A stretch of 64,000 bases of DNA from Alcanivorax sediminis. Its GTDB lineage: Bacteria; Pseudomonadota; Gammaproteobacteria; Pseudomonadales; Alcanivoracaceae. Each line of letters begins with the position of its first letter. The first letter of the stretch is position 1. Shown piece by piece: positions 8,833-17,334 of the stretch. Under the pieces are notes generated by a model. It did not search any database. It was not told where the DNA came from and worked only from the letters and a program-made list of their open reading frames with translations. Made by a program: the position numbers and the translations under genes. The stretch spans positions 1,364,001-1,428,000 of the forward strand of contig NZ_WIRE01000001.1 in assembly GCF_009601165.1 (NCBI RefSeq), read 5' to 3'.

Positions 8833-9702
8833 ATGAAATCTATCCCTATTCAGCCGCGCAAAGTCGCCTTTGATGTCTCATCAGTGCCAAGGCATTGGAA
8901 TGGCGGTGATCCCGTGCTGACCCGCTTCTTTGATGCCCTCTCAGTGCATTTCCCAGAGGGAGAGCGCTTCTTTATCCAGTCAGTGCGTAACTTCAAGGAT
9001 CAAGTGACAGATGATCAGCTGAGCGAGGATATTCGACACTTTATTCGCCAGGAAGGTCAGCACGGGATTGTCCATGATCGTTTCAACGATGTGATGGCCA
9101 GCCAGGGCGTGGATGTGGATAAGGTCACTGCGAATCTAAGGACGTTTATTCGCACCACACAAAAGTACCTGCCGAAGAAGTATCAGCTCGCCATGACGGC
9201 GGCGTTTGAGCACTTTACGGCAACCTTGGGCGAAACCATGGTCAGCGAGAAGAGCGAGATGTTTAGCGAGGCTGACCCCGTCATGAGAGCGCTATTTCTG
9301 TGGCACGGGGTCGAAGAAGTAGAGCACAAGGCCGTGGCCTATGATCTTTATCAGGGCGCAGCAGGTGGAGGCTACTTGACGCGCGCGTCTGCGTTGGTGG
9401 TTGCGACCCTGATGGTTCACCTTGTCGTGGCTCCAGTATTTTGGAATATGCTCAAGCTTGATGGCGTAACGCGCCAGCCTGGCGTGATTCTGCGGGGCCT
9501 GAACAAGCTTTATGGGCGAAAAGGTATTCTCACAGGCATGCTGCCTGATTTCCTCGCTTGGTTCCGCCCTGGGTTCCACCCTTGGGATACCGGTATGCCA
9601 GAGAAGGTTGCCGCGTGGTTGGCGGAGTATGAGACTCATGGAGATCCGATGCGGGCGTCGGAAACCATTTACGGTCCGGCTCCAGTGAGTGAGGCAGCCT
9701 GA
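8833..9702 (+). CDS. PF10118 'metal-dependent hydrolase' with di-iron-like ligand set (copy 1)
   Basis: 289 residues. The start is at 8833 because GGAGGAG lies directly before it; a longer in-frame reading from 8656 would cover the promoter. The PF10118 motifs are all present: PEGERFF (Glu44), RQEGQH (Glu74, His77), FEHFT (Glu126) and WHGVEEVEHK (Glu162, His165). Two ExxH pairs plus two further Glu are what ferritin-like di-iron carboxylate enzymes use, so the family name 'hydrolase' may be misleading. A hydrophobic segment (about residues 184-205) suggests membrane association. It is the first gene of operon C and overlaps the next gene. Two paralogues lie at 17335-18219 and 30050-30994. Family is firm; enzymatic activity is unknown. 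Confidence 0.9.
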   Translation: MKSIPIQPRKVAFDVSSVPRHWNGGDPVLTRFFDALSVHFPEGERFFIQSVRNFKDQVTDDQLSEDIRHFIRQEGQHGIVHDRFNDVMASQGVDVDKVTANLRTFIRTTQKYLPKKYQLAMTAAFEHFTATLGETMVSEKSEMFSEADPVMRALFLWHGVEEVEHKAVAYDLYQGAAGGGYLTRASALVVATLMVHLVVAPVFWNMLKLDGVTRQPGVILRGLNKLYGRKGILTGMLPDFLAWFRPGFHPWDTGMPEKVAAWLAEYETHGDPMRASETIYGPAPVSEAA

Positions 9703-10718
9703 TGCATGGAGGCAAGCAGGATATCCCCAGTACCGTCGATGTTCCTCATACACATCGGCCTGGGCGTCACTGTGGCAGTTCAGCTATCAGAGACCTGCTG
9801 GAGTTTCATGGGCTTAATTTGACGGAAGCTTTCTGCTTCGGGCTGGGTGCCGGGCTTGGTATTACTTATGTAGAAATACCAGGCACGGACACCCCGTTTA
9901 TTGTCCATGTCCGTTCAATGGGATTTGAGGAAACGGTGTTCTCTACACTGGGCGTGCCGTTTCGCTGGGAAACTTGGCAAGATAAATGTGCTGCCGCCGA
10001 TGCGCTGGATGCCCATCTTGATGCGGGGCGGCCTGCGCTTCTCTTAACTGATATTTTTTACCTTCCTTATTTCAAGAGCAGTACACATTTCCCCGGTCAC
10101 GCCATCGTCGCCTGGCAGCGAGCCGAGAAGGGCGAGACGATGCTTGTTAGCGATACCGAGCGCCCAGGGCTTTTAGAGGTGCCTCGTGACAAGCTGGTTG
10201 AAGCCAGATTCTCCTTGTCGCCACCCTTTATCCATCATGGTTCATTGTTCGCACCCGAAAGTGTTTCGGTTCAGGTGTCTGCCGAGAAAGTGCGCAGTGC
10301 GATTGTGAGGAATGCAGATAATCTCCTGCAAGGAAGCAGGAATCACGGTATTCAAGCGCTAACAACTTGGATCCAGGAACTTCCTCGCTGGAAGGCAGTG
10401 GATAAATGGCAATGGTTGCTCCGTTTTGCCTATCAAGTGATCGAGAAGCGTGGAACGGGGGGCGGCGGTTTTAGAGTGATGTATTCAGAATTTCTCGATG
10501 AGGCGAGTGAAATTGTTCCTGAAATACATGAGGCAGGCTTGGTCGAGTTGATGCGCACGAGTGCTGCGGCATGGTCCGCTCTGGCTGATTGTCTGCGAAA
10601 GGGATCCGAAAGTGAAACATTCCCTGAAGAAGCAATAACGGACGCCATTGAATCTGTACGTGCTGCAGAAACCCGATATGCGGATGCCGCTTTAACATTG
10701 TTATATAAAAGTTCCTAA
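9702..10718 (+). CDS. BtrH N-terminal domain protein (papain-like acyltransferase fold)
   Basis: 338 residues. The start ATG shares a base with the previous stop (TGATG). The N-terminal half matches BtrH_N: HCGSSAIRDLLEFHG (residues 23-37) carries the Cys nucleophile, and FPGHAIVAW (about residue 130) carries the His. BtrH itself moves an acyl group from an acyl carrier protein to an aminoglycoside in butirosin biosynthesis. Here there is no antibiotic cluster; the neighbours are a PF10118 protein, a thioesterase and an acyl-CoA ligase, so an acyl-transfer or amide-forming step on a fatty intermediate is possible. The C-terminal half is helical and I cannot assign it. Confidence 0.75.
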   Translation: MHGGKQDIPSTVDVPHTHRPGRHCGSSAIRDLLEFHGLNLTEAFCFGLGAGLGITYVEIPGTDTPFIVHVRSMGFEETVFSTLGVPFRWETWQDKCAAADALDAHLDAGRPALLLTDIFYLPYFKSSTHFPGHAIVAWQRAEKGETMLVSDTERPGLLEVPRDKLVEARFSLSPPFIHHGSLFAPESVSVQVSAEKVRSAIVRNADNLLQGSRNHGIQALTTWIQELPRWKAVDKWQWLLRFAYQVIEKRGTGGGGFRVMYSEFLDEASEIVPEIHEAGLVELMRTSAAAWSALADCLRKGSESETFPEEAITDAIESVRAAETRYADAALTLLYKSS

Positions 10719-10720
10719 CT

Positions 10721-11659
10721 ATGACAGCTGAAAAATCACTCCCGAGAGAACTGCTTGCTGCAAAGGCTTTTTTTGGTTCTGGACATCCGTTGTTTAATGC
10801 TTTTGGTATTGCAATGGATGACATTACTAACGATGGCGCCGTAATGAGTATGCCCTGTGTGGCAGAGGTTTGTGATCAACAGGGTGCGGTTCATCAAGGC
10901 GCCATCGCTACCTTGCTTGATACGGCATGTGGTTTGGCGATTTTTGTGCGCCTCGGCGACATGCGCCCAATTGCGACAATTGACTTGCGCGTTGATTTCA
11001 TCGCTAAACCCGAGGCTGGCGAAGGGGTGGCATGTAATGTCACCTGTTTTGCAGTTGAAGAAAATATTGCCTATGTCCGTGGAGAGGCATTTGGGCGTGA
11101 TGGCGGCAATTTGCTGGCGTCGGTATCAGGCAGTTTTGCGATAGGAACCGCAGGCCCGTCCTTTGATCAATCTGTGAATGCTAGCAATAAGAGAGCCGCC
11201 TCCAAGAAAAACACAATCGATGATGAAGGAATCATCAGCTTCGAAACAGAAAGGGTAACCGCTCTCTCTACTGTGGTTGTCGAAGCATCACCATACGAAA
11301 AATTTCTTGGTATGACGGCCTCGGACGATAACGGCGAAGCAACCTATAAAATGCCGTTTCGCGAGCAGCACATTGGCAACCCTCTGATCAAGACTTTTCA
11401 TGGCGGTATTATCGCAAGCTTCGCGGAGCTTGTTGCGGGCGCGCACTTAACAGCAAATCAGACTGAACAAAATAAGCCAGTATGTTCCAGTATGACTCTG
11501 GATTATTTGCGTCCGGCCTTTGCGGGTACGTTGGTAGCGAAGCCGAGCATTATTCGTGAAGGAAAGCGCTTCCTTGTGGTTGTTGTGGATGTGTTTCTTG
11601 ATGGCGCCCAGGTTTCCCGAGGTCGCTTCATTTATAAGAGAGCCTTCACTTCCAGCTAG
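10721..11659 (+). CDS. Tandem-hotdog thioesterase (PaaI-like), 312 aa
   Basis: Two hotdog domains follow each other in one chain. The first carries HQGAIATLLDTACG (about residues 65-78), the PaaI/YdiI-type active-site helix; the second carries FHGGIIASFAELVAG (about residues 225-239). Both domains therefore keep the HGG-like motif. PaaI-type enzymes hydrolyse acyl-CoA thioesters and can release stalled intermediates or free CoA. The gene starts two bases after the BtrH-like gene and precedes the acyl-CoA ligase by 58 bases in operon C. A double-hotdog of this sort is known but the single-domain form is commoner. Confidence 0.8.
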   Translation: MTAEKSLPRELLAAKAFFGSGHPLFNAFGIAMDDITNDGAVMSMPCVAEVCDQQGAVHQGAIATLLDTACGLAIFVRLGDMRPIATIDLRVDFIAKPEAGEGVACNVTCFAVEENIAYVRGEAFGRDGGNLLASVSGSFAIGTAGPSFDQSVNASNKRAASKKNTIDDEGIISFETERVTALSTVVVEASPYEKFLGMTASDDNGEATYKMPFREQHIGNPLIKTFHGGIIASFAELVAGAHLTANQTEQNKPVCSSMTLDYLRPAFAGTLVAKPSIIREGKRFLVVVVDVFLDGAQVSRGRFIYKRAFTSS

Positions 11660-11717
11660 TCCAATCTATAAACAACCCTCCCCCCTTCCTTTTCTGCCTC
11701 AATAGAGGAGTTCTGTT

Positions 11718-13268
11718 ATGTATATTTCACAGACTTTGCGCCGTGCGGTTCAATTAAACGGCCAAGGTACGGCTACCGTTTTTGCTGGCCGGCGGCAAAC
11801 TTGGCGAGAGTTTGAAGACCGTATCGCATGCCTTGCTAACGGGTTGCTAAGTCTGGGCGTCAATGCGGGTGACAGGGTTGCCATACTGGCGTTAAACAGC
11901 GATCGCTACCTGGAGTATTTCTATGCAGTGCCGTGGGCCGGTGCGGCAGTGAATCCCGTCAATATTCGGCTCGCACCACCTGAAATCGCCTATACCTTGA
12001 ATGACTCAGGTTCTAAAGTGCTTTTCGTTGATGACACCTTTGCAGCATTGCTGCCATCCCTACAGCCACAGCTTGAGTCTATCAAGCATGTTGTCTTCAT
12101 GGGCGAGGGTGAGTGTCCACAAGGGTGTATTGATTATGAATCCCTTGTCGCCAACGCCGATCGAATCCGTGACGCCAATGCTGGCGGTGACGATCTGGCG
12201 GGGCTGTTTTATACCGGTGGTACCACTGGGCGGTCAAAAGGCGTGATGCTGAGTCATGACAACCTGGTATTCAATGCCCTGAACGTGGTTGCCGAGATGG
12301 GCTATGACAGTGACACCATATATATGCATGCCGGGCCCATGTTCCACTTGGCTGATATGGCCAGCACGTTCGCCGTGACACTGGCTGCGGGGACACATGG
12401 CATTGTTCCTCGCTTTGATGTTGATGAAGTGCTGGCTTTCATTGAGCAGGAGAAAGTCACGAACACCCTGCTGGTGCCGACCATGGTCAATCTTCTAGCC
12501 TCATCTGGTCGCATCGCCAATTACGATGTCAGCAGCATAAAACGCATGCTGTATGGCGCCTCGCCAATGCCAGAGGCGGTATTGATTAGTGCTATGGAAC
12601 AAATGCCGACAGTGTCATTTGCTCAGGGCTATGGTCAGACCGAAGCCTCCCCAATCATTACCTCACTCGGGCCAGAACATCACATTCCCGGCGGAGAAAA
12701 ATTACGTAGCGCCGGTCGCGCAGCACTGGGTGTGGAGGTGTTGGTGCTTGATGAAAATGATCAGGTGGTATCTCAAGGTACGGTTGGCGAAATATGTGCG
12801 CGGGGACCAAACGTCATGTTGGGTTACTGGGGAATGGAATCAACAACCGCTGATACCTTGCGCAATGGTTGGCTACATACCGGCGACCTTGGCTACATGG
12901 ACGAGGATGGCTTTGTCTTCATCGTTGATCGAGCCAAGGACATGGTAATTAGCGGTGGAGAAAATATTTTTTCTGTTGAAGTTGAGGGTGCCATTTATGG
13001 CCATCCTGCGGTACAGGAGTGCGCGGTAATCGGTATTCCTGATGAGCGCTGGGGTGAAGCTGTGCATGCAATCGTGGTGCTGCGTGAAGGAGAGCGCGCT
13101 AATGAGGCAGAGATTATCGAACATTGCCGTGAAAGAATTGCAGGTTACAAAGTGCCTCGTAGCGTTGAGTTTAAGGCCGAGTCGTTGCCGGTGAGTGGGG
13201 CAGGCAAGGTGCTGAAAAACGAACTGCGAGCCCCCTTTTGGGAGAACAACGGTAAACAGGTTAATTGA
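11718..13268 (+). CDS. Medium/long-chain acyl-CoA synthetase (ANL superfamily)
   Basis: 516 residues, standard length. The ATP-binding P-loop-like motif AGLFYTGGTTGRSKG is at about residues 162-176, GYGQTEASP near 302, GWLHTGDLGYMDEDGF near 384, the hinge DRAKDMVISGGENI near 404, and the catalytic C-terminal Lys in GAGKVLKNELR near 495. It activates a carboxylic acid to acyl-AMP and then acyl-CoA. GGAG lies just before the start. In operon C it sits immediately ahead of two acyl-CoA dehydrogenases, so it should supply the CoA ester they use. The exact acid substrate cannot be read from the sequence. Confidence 0.92.
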   Translation: MYISQTLRRAVQLNGQGTATVFAGRRQTWREFEDRIACLANGLLSLGVNAGDRVAILALNSDRYLEYFYAVPWAGAAVNPVNIRLAPPEIAYTLNDSGSKVLFVDDTFAALLPSLQPQLESIKHVVFMGEGECPQGCIDYESLVANADRIRDANAGGDDLAGLFYTGGTTGRSKGVMLSHDNLVFNALNVVAEMGYDSDTIYMHAGPMFHLADMASTFAVTLAAGTHGIVPRFDVDEVLAFIEQEKVTNTLLVPTMVNLLASSGRIANYDVSSIKRMLYGASPMPEAVLISAMEQMPTVSFAQGYGQTEASPIITSLGPEHHIPGGEKLRSAGRAALGVEVLVLDENDQVVSQGTVGEICARGPNVMLGYWGMESTTADTLRNGWLHTGDLGYMDEDGFVFIVDRAKDMVISGGENIFSVEVEGAIYGHPAVQECAVIGIPDERWGEAVHAIVVLREGERANEAEIIEHCRERIAGYKVPRSVEFKAESLPVSGAGKVLKNELRAPFWENNGKQVN

Positions 13269-13315
13269 GTAATCGATAACCTTGTATTGCGAAATTTATT
13301 GGCTTGGAGGCTTCC

Positions 13316-14476
13316 ATGAATCTGGATTTCAGTAATGAAGAAAAAGAATTTCGTAAGAGTATCCGGCAGTGGATGAAGGAAAATGTGCCTGATGATATTC
13401 GGCGCTGTACTGCCCGAGGAGCGATGTTAGATAAGAATATGCAGCAACGATGGGAGCGTTTGCTGGGCAGTCAAGGTTGGCTCACGTCTACTTGGCCAGA
13501 ACAATTTGGAGGCCCGGGGTGGAGCGCAACCCAGCGGTATATTTTCGATCAGGAGCGCGCCTCGGCAGGGGCACCGCCAACAAGCCCTTTTGGTGTGGCT
13601 ATGGTTGGGCCGGTGCTATATACCTTCGGTTCTGAAGCACAGAAGGAACGGTGGTTGCCCGGCATTCAGCGTGGCGAAACGCTATGGTGCCAGGGTTATT
13701 CTGAGCCCAATGCGGGCTCAGATCTGGCCTCGTTAAAAACGCGAGCCACGCGTAATGGCGACCATTATTTGGTTAATGGTCAAAAAATCTGGACGACACA
13801 GGCCCATTGGGCGGACATGATGTTTTGCTTGGTGCGAACGGATAGCACCGTGAAACAGCAGCAGGGCATTTCATTCCTGCTGATCGATATGAAAACCCCC
13901 GGGCTTGAAGTACGGCCGATTTATTCAATTGATGGGCATCATCACCTTAACGAAGTCTATTTTACCGACGTGAAAGTGCCTGTGGAAAATTTGGTGGGTC
14001 AAGAAGGAATGGGGTGGACCATTGCCAAGTTTCTTCTTACCCACGAACGCACCACCATTGCCGGTGTGGCGGATATTCACTACGAAATCAATCGCCTTAA
14101 AAGTGCTATCGATGCGCTACCAACGGAAACAGATAAGCAGTTGGCGGTGCGTCGGTTGGCTGGATTGGAAGTCGATCTTATGGCGCTGGAATACACCAAC
14201 TTTCGCACCGTTGCTGCCACAGATGAAGGCAAGCCGTTCGGCCCAGAATCGTCAGGACTGAAAATCAAAGGCACGGAACTACAGCAAAGGGTTTCCCAGG
14301 CGATGGTGGAAATCGGAGGTTTGATGTCTTTGCCATGGGATAACGAGGAGCCCATTGGGGAGCAAATTTTTAATCAGGCCAGTCGCCGCTATAACTTCCT
14401 GCGTGCGTGCACCATCTATGGTGGATCTAACGAGATCCAGAAAAACGTGTTGGCGAAGATGTTGCTCGGATTGTGA
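13316..14476 (+). CDS. Acyl-CoA dehydrogenase, catalytic subunit of a probable pair
   Basis: 386 residues. The start is at 13316, six bases after GGAGG. The N-terminal helical, middle beta and C-terminal helical domains are complete: WCQGYSEPNAGSDLASLKT (FAD/substrate site) near residue 130, and IYGGSNEIQKNVLAKMLLGL at the end. The MCAD-type catalytic position has Gly, but THERTTIAG places a Glu at residue 244 where LCAD and isovaleryl-CoA dehydrogenases have theirs. The next gene, eight bases on, is a second ACAD without this Glu, so the two may form an alpha2beta2 enzyme like the FadE pairs known in steroid degradation. It passes electrons to ETF. Confidence 0.9.
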   Translation: MNLDFSNEEKEFRKSIRQWMKENVPDDIRRCTARGAMLDKNMQQRWERLLGSQGWLTSTWPEQFGGPGWSATQRYIFDQERASAGAPPTSPFGVAMVGPVLYTFGSEAQKERWLPGIQRGETLWCQGYSEPNAGSDLASLKTRATRNGDHYLVNGQKIWTTQAHWADMMFCLVRTDSTVKQQQGISFLLIDMKTPGLEVRPIYSIDGHHHLNEVYFTDVKVPVENLVGQEGMGWTIAKFLLTHERTTIAGVADIHYEINRLKSAIDALPTETDKQLAVRRLAGLEVDLMALEYTNFRTVAATDEGKPFGPESSGLKIKGTELQQRVSQAMVEIGGLMSLPWDNEEPIGEQIFNQASRRYNFLRACTIYGGSNEIQKNVLAKMLLGL

Positions 14477-14484
14477 GGTGAAAA

Positions 14485-15600
14485 ATGGATTTCAAGTTAC
14501 CCGAAAATACCACCATGATTGCGGATACCGCGCGCCGTTATCTTAAAGATAACTATTCATTTGACACCTACATTGCACAGTTGAATGAGAGTAATCACCT
14601 TGAAGCGAATCGCTGGCAGGCCATGAATGATTTGGGTTGGTTTGGCCTTCCGTTTGCTGAATCTGTTGGAGGGTATGGCGGCTCATTGCTTGACGTGTGC
14701 GCCATTGTTCAGGAGTTAGGAGCCGCGCTTTGTCTTGACCCTTTTGTCGATTTAATTGTTTCCCCCGGCAAGTTATTGGAGTGCGCCAATACGCCAACAT
14801 CCTTGGCGTTGCTTGATCGCATTATTGCTGGTGAGGCACGTGTGGCTTGCGGCCTTTATGACCGGCATGCCGGTTATCACGTGCTGAACCCTTCCTTGAG
14901 GCTAAACGGAGAACGACTTTCCGGGCAGAAGCACGTTGTGTCTGATGGTGGCGTTGCAGACACCGTGCTCGTCTCCGCTATGTCTGGTGATGAGTTGGTC
15001 ATTGTCGCGCTACCTTTCGACGCCTGTGGCGTTGAAAGATATCGACTGCTCGATGGAAGCCGTGCTGCCAGTTTGACGCTTGATGATGTGCTCATCACAG
15101 ACGAAATGGTTTTGTGTCGTGGTGATGCGGCAAAGCAGGCGGTTTCTGCCTGGTTCGATTATCTGTGCGCATTGGACTGCGCACGTATGTACGGCGCCTG
15201 CCGAGAGGTGTATCAGGCCACTCTGGAATACGCTCGAACGCGTAAACAGTTTGGTACAACGATTGGCAGTTTTCAGGTAATCCAGCACTACCTTGTTGAT
15301 GCGTTTATTGATCTCCAGCAGCTGGAATCCATGCTCTTGATGGTGTCAGTAAAAGGAGAGAGCGCAAACGTCTGTGAGCGCGGGCGCGCGACAGCGGCGG
15401 CAAAGGCTTACTACGCAAACCAGGCCGTTGGTATCACTCAGCAAGGTATCCAGATCCATGGTGGCGTTGGTGTTACGGAAGAGCTGAACATTGGCCATTA
15501 CTTCCGTCTGGTGACACATGCGTCATTGAGTCATGGCGACCGAGAGCACCACATGTCACGGTTTATTCAGGCGGGGGAGAACCAAAATGAAGTCGTTTGA
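14485..15600 (+). CDS. Acyl-CoA dehydrogenase-like subunit lacking the catalytic Glu
   Basis: 371 residues, start preceded by GAGGTG. The ACAD fold is clear (EYARTRKQFGTTIGSFQVIQH near residue 250; QIHGGVGVTEELNIGHYFR near 325). At the position of Glu244 in the preceding protein this one has Ala233 (LDCARMYGA), and the C-terminal segment lacks the YxGTNEIQ-type motif. It is therefore unlikely to dehydrogenate on its own and probably pairs with the upstream ACAD. The C-terminus overlaps the GMC gene by 14 bases. This reading of the residues is mine; a structural alignment would settle it. Confidence 0.85.
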   Translation: MDFKLPENTTMIADTARRYLKDNYSFDTYIAQLNESNHLEANRWQAMNDLGWFGLPFAESVGGYGGSLLDVCAIVQELGAALCLDPFVDLIVSPGKLLECANTPTSLALLDRIIAGEARVACGLYDRHAGYHVLNPSLRLNGERLSGQKHVVSDGGVADTVLVSAMSGDELVIVALPFDACGVERYRLLDGSRAASLTLDDVLITDEMVLCRGDAAKQAVSAWFDYLCALDCARMYGACREVYQATLEYARTRKQFGTTIGSFQVIQHYLVDAFIDLQQLESMLLMVSVKGESANVCERGRATAAAKAYYANQAVGITQQGIQIHGGVGVTEELNIGHYFRLVTHASLSHGDREHHMSRFIQAGENQNEVV

Positions 15601-17188
15601 TTTTATCGTCGTGGGGGCGGGCTCTTCGGGCTGTGTTCTTGCCAACCGGTTAAGCGAGTGCGGCAAGTATTCCGTTTGTCTTATTGAGGCCGGCCCCCAC
15701 GATAATAGCGGTTTTATTAATATTCCGTTTGGTCTCATCGGTCTAATTAAACAAGGAAAGCGAAACTGGGGCTACGACACCGCGCCACAGAGTCACCTTA
15801 ATAAAAGACGCCTCTACTGGCCGCGAGGAAAAACACTGGGGGGCAGCAGCTCAATCAATGCCATGGTCTACATTCGAGGCCAACAACAAGACTATGATGA
15901 CTGGGCAGCGCAAGGCGCAACAGGGTGGGCGTGGAAAGATGTGCAGCCGGTATTCAATGCACATGAAAACAATGAACAATACTCCGCTGACAATTGGCAT
16001 GGTGTGGGTGGGCCACTGAATGTTACCCGAGTCAGGGATGTTAACCCGTTAACCCCGCTGTTTATTAAGTCCGGTGAAGAGCTGGGTTATACCCGAAACG
16101 ATGATTTTAACGGGCCGGAACAGAAAGGCTTTGGCCGGTTTCAGGTAACACAAAAAGAAGGGCGCCGATGGAGTGCCGCGCGTGCTTTCCTGGATCCTGC
16201 ACGTGGCCGCGATAACCTGCACATCATGACGGATGTGCAGGTAACCAAGGTGTTACTGGATTGCGGCAGGGCGATTGGCGTCGAAATTTGTGATAGTGAT
16301 GGTGCTCAATCGGTCATTGGTACGAACAAAGAAGTCATCCTGTCCGGTGGGGCGATCAATACCCCTCAGTTGCTGATGTTGTCGGGTATTGGAGAGCGAG
16401 AGCACCTATCGAAAATCGGCATCACCTGTTTGCAAGACTCGCCGGAAGTTGGGGAGAACCTTCAAGATCACCTTGATATGACCGTCATGATCAGGGACAA
16501 AAGCCGTCAATCAATCGGCATGTCACCGTTTTTTATACCTCGGCTGATTAGTGCCTTCTACCAGTATTTTCGTCATCGGCGCGGCTTTCTTGCCAGTAAC
16601 GCGGCGGAAGCAGGGGCTTTTGTCAGCCTGCTCAGCGAGCCGGATCGTCCGGATGCTCAGCTACACTTTTTACCGGCTTATCTTCGAGATCATGGACGTC
16701 AGTTGACGCCAGGGTTTGGTTGTACGATTCATGTGTGCCAACTCAGGCCTAAGAGTCGAGGACAGATTCGATTGGCCAATAGCGATCCATTTACTGCGCC
16801 TTTGATAGACCCAAACTATCTTTCTCATCCTGACGATATTCTTGTGCTCCGTGAAGGCGTGAAACTAGCCAGAAAAGTGTTTCACAGTCATTCTTTCAGC
16901 TCTGCTTTTGGCGGTGATGACGAACCGGCTTCCAGCGTGGAGAGTGATGACCAGATTGATGCGGATATTCGCCAGCGCGCTGAAACAATCTACCATCCCG
17001 TCGGCACTTGCCGAATGGGTAGTGATGAAAAAGCGGTGGTGGATGTCCGTCTGCGGGTAAACGGTGTGAAGGGGTTGCGTGTCGCGGATGCCTCGGTCAT
17101 GCCATTGTTGATCAGTGGTAATACGAACGCGCCATGTATGATGATTGGCGAGCGAGCGGCACAATTCATTCTAGAGGATGCGCAATAA
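15587..17188 (+). CDS. GMC-family FAD alcohol dehydrogenase (AlkJ/choline dehydrogenase-like)
   Basis: 533 residues. The start is at 15587 after GGGGGAGA; a longer reading would overlap the ACAD further. The N-terminal Rossmann motif is IVVGAGSSGCVLANRLSE. GMC signature 1 is KTLGGSSSINAMVYIRG (about residues 78-94), signature 2 is SGGAINTPQLLMLSGIG (about 257-273), and the catalytic His is in YHPVGTCRMG (about 467-476). Such enzymes oxidise medium- or long-chain primary alcohols to aldehydes and pass electrons to the respiratory chain. It is the last gene of operon C and is followed by a strong terminator. A clear paralogue lies in the P450 operon (34754-36409). Confidence 0.92.
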   Translation: MKSFDFIVVGAGSSGCVLANRLSECGKYSVCLIEAGPHDNSGFINIPFGLIGLIKQGKRNWGYDTAPQSHLNKRRLYWPRGKTLGGSSSINAMVYIRGQQQDYDDWAAQGATGWAWKDVQPVFNAHENNEQYSADNWHGVGGPLNVTRVRDVNPLTPLFIKSGEELGYTRNDDFNGPEQKGFGRFQVTQKEGRRWSAARAFLDPARGRDNLHIMTDVQVTKVLLDCGRAIGVEICDSDGAQSVIGTNKEVILSGGAINTPQLLMLSGIGEREHLSKIGITCLQDSPEVGENLQDHLDMTVMIRDKSRQSIGMSPFFIPRLISAFYQYFRHRRGFLASNAAEAGAFVSLLSEPDRPDAQLHFLPAYLRDHGRQLTPGFGCTIHVCQLRPKSRGQIRLANSDPFTAPLIDPNYLSHPDDILVLREGVKLARKVFHSHSFSSAFGGDDEPASSVESDDQIDADIRQRAETIYHPVGTCRMGSDEKAVVDVRLRVNGVKGLRVADASVMPLLISGNTNAPCMMIGERAAQFILEDAQ

Positions 17189-17222
17189 AGATCGGCTAGA
17201 GAAAAGCTATGATAAAAGGTGT

Positions 17223-17261
17223 AATGCCGGAGTTGCATGGAAGCAATTCCGGCATTTTTTT
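17223..17261 (+). terminator. Rho-independent terminator of operon C
   Basis: AATGCCGGAGTTGC and GCAATTCCGGCATT form a 14-bp stem with one G-T pair and a 6-base loop, followed by a run of seven T. It lies 35 bases after the GMC stop. The opposite strand lacks a T run, so it serves the plus-strand operon. Confidence 0.9.
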
Positions 17262-17334
17262 GTGTGTCTTTTAGCAAACGGTGGTGACAGAGTCGTCAAC
17301 TATTCAGAGGTTCCCTAAACCCCCTTGAGCATTA

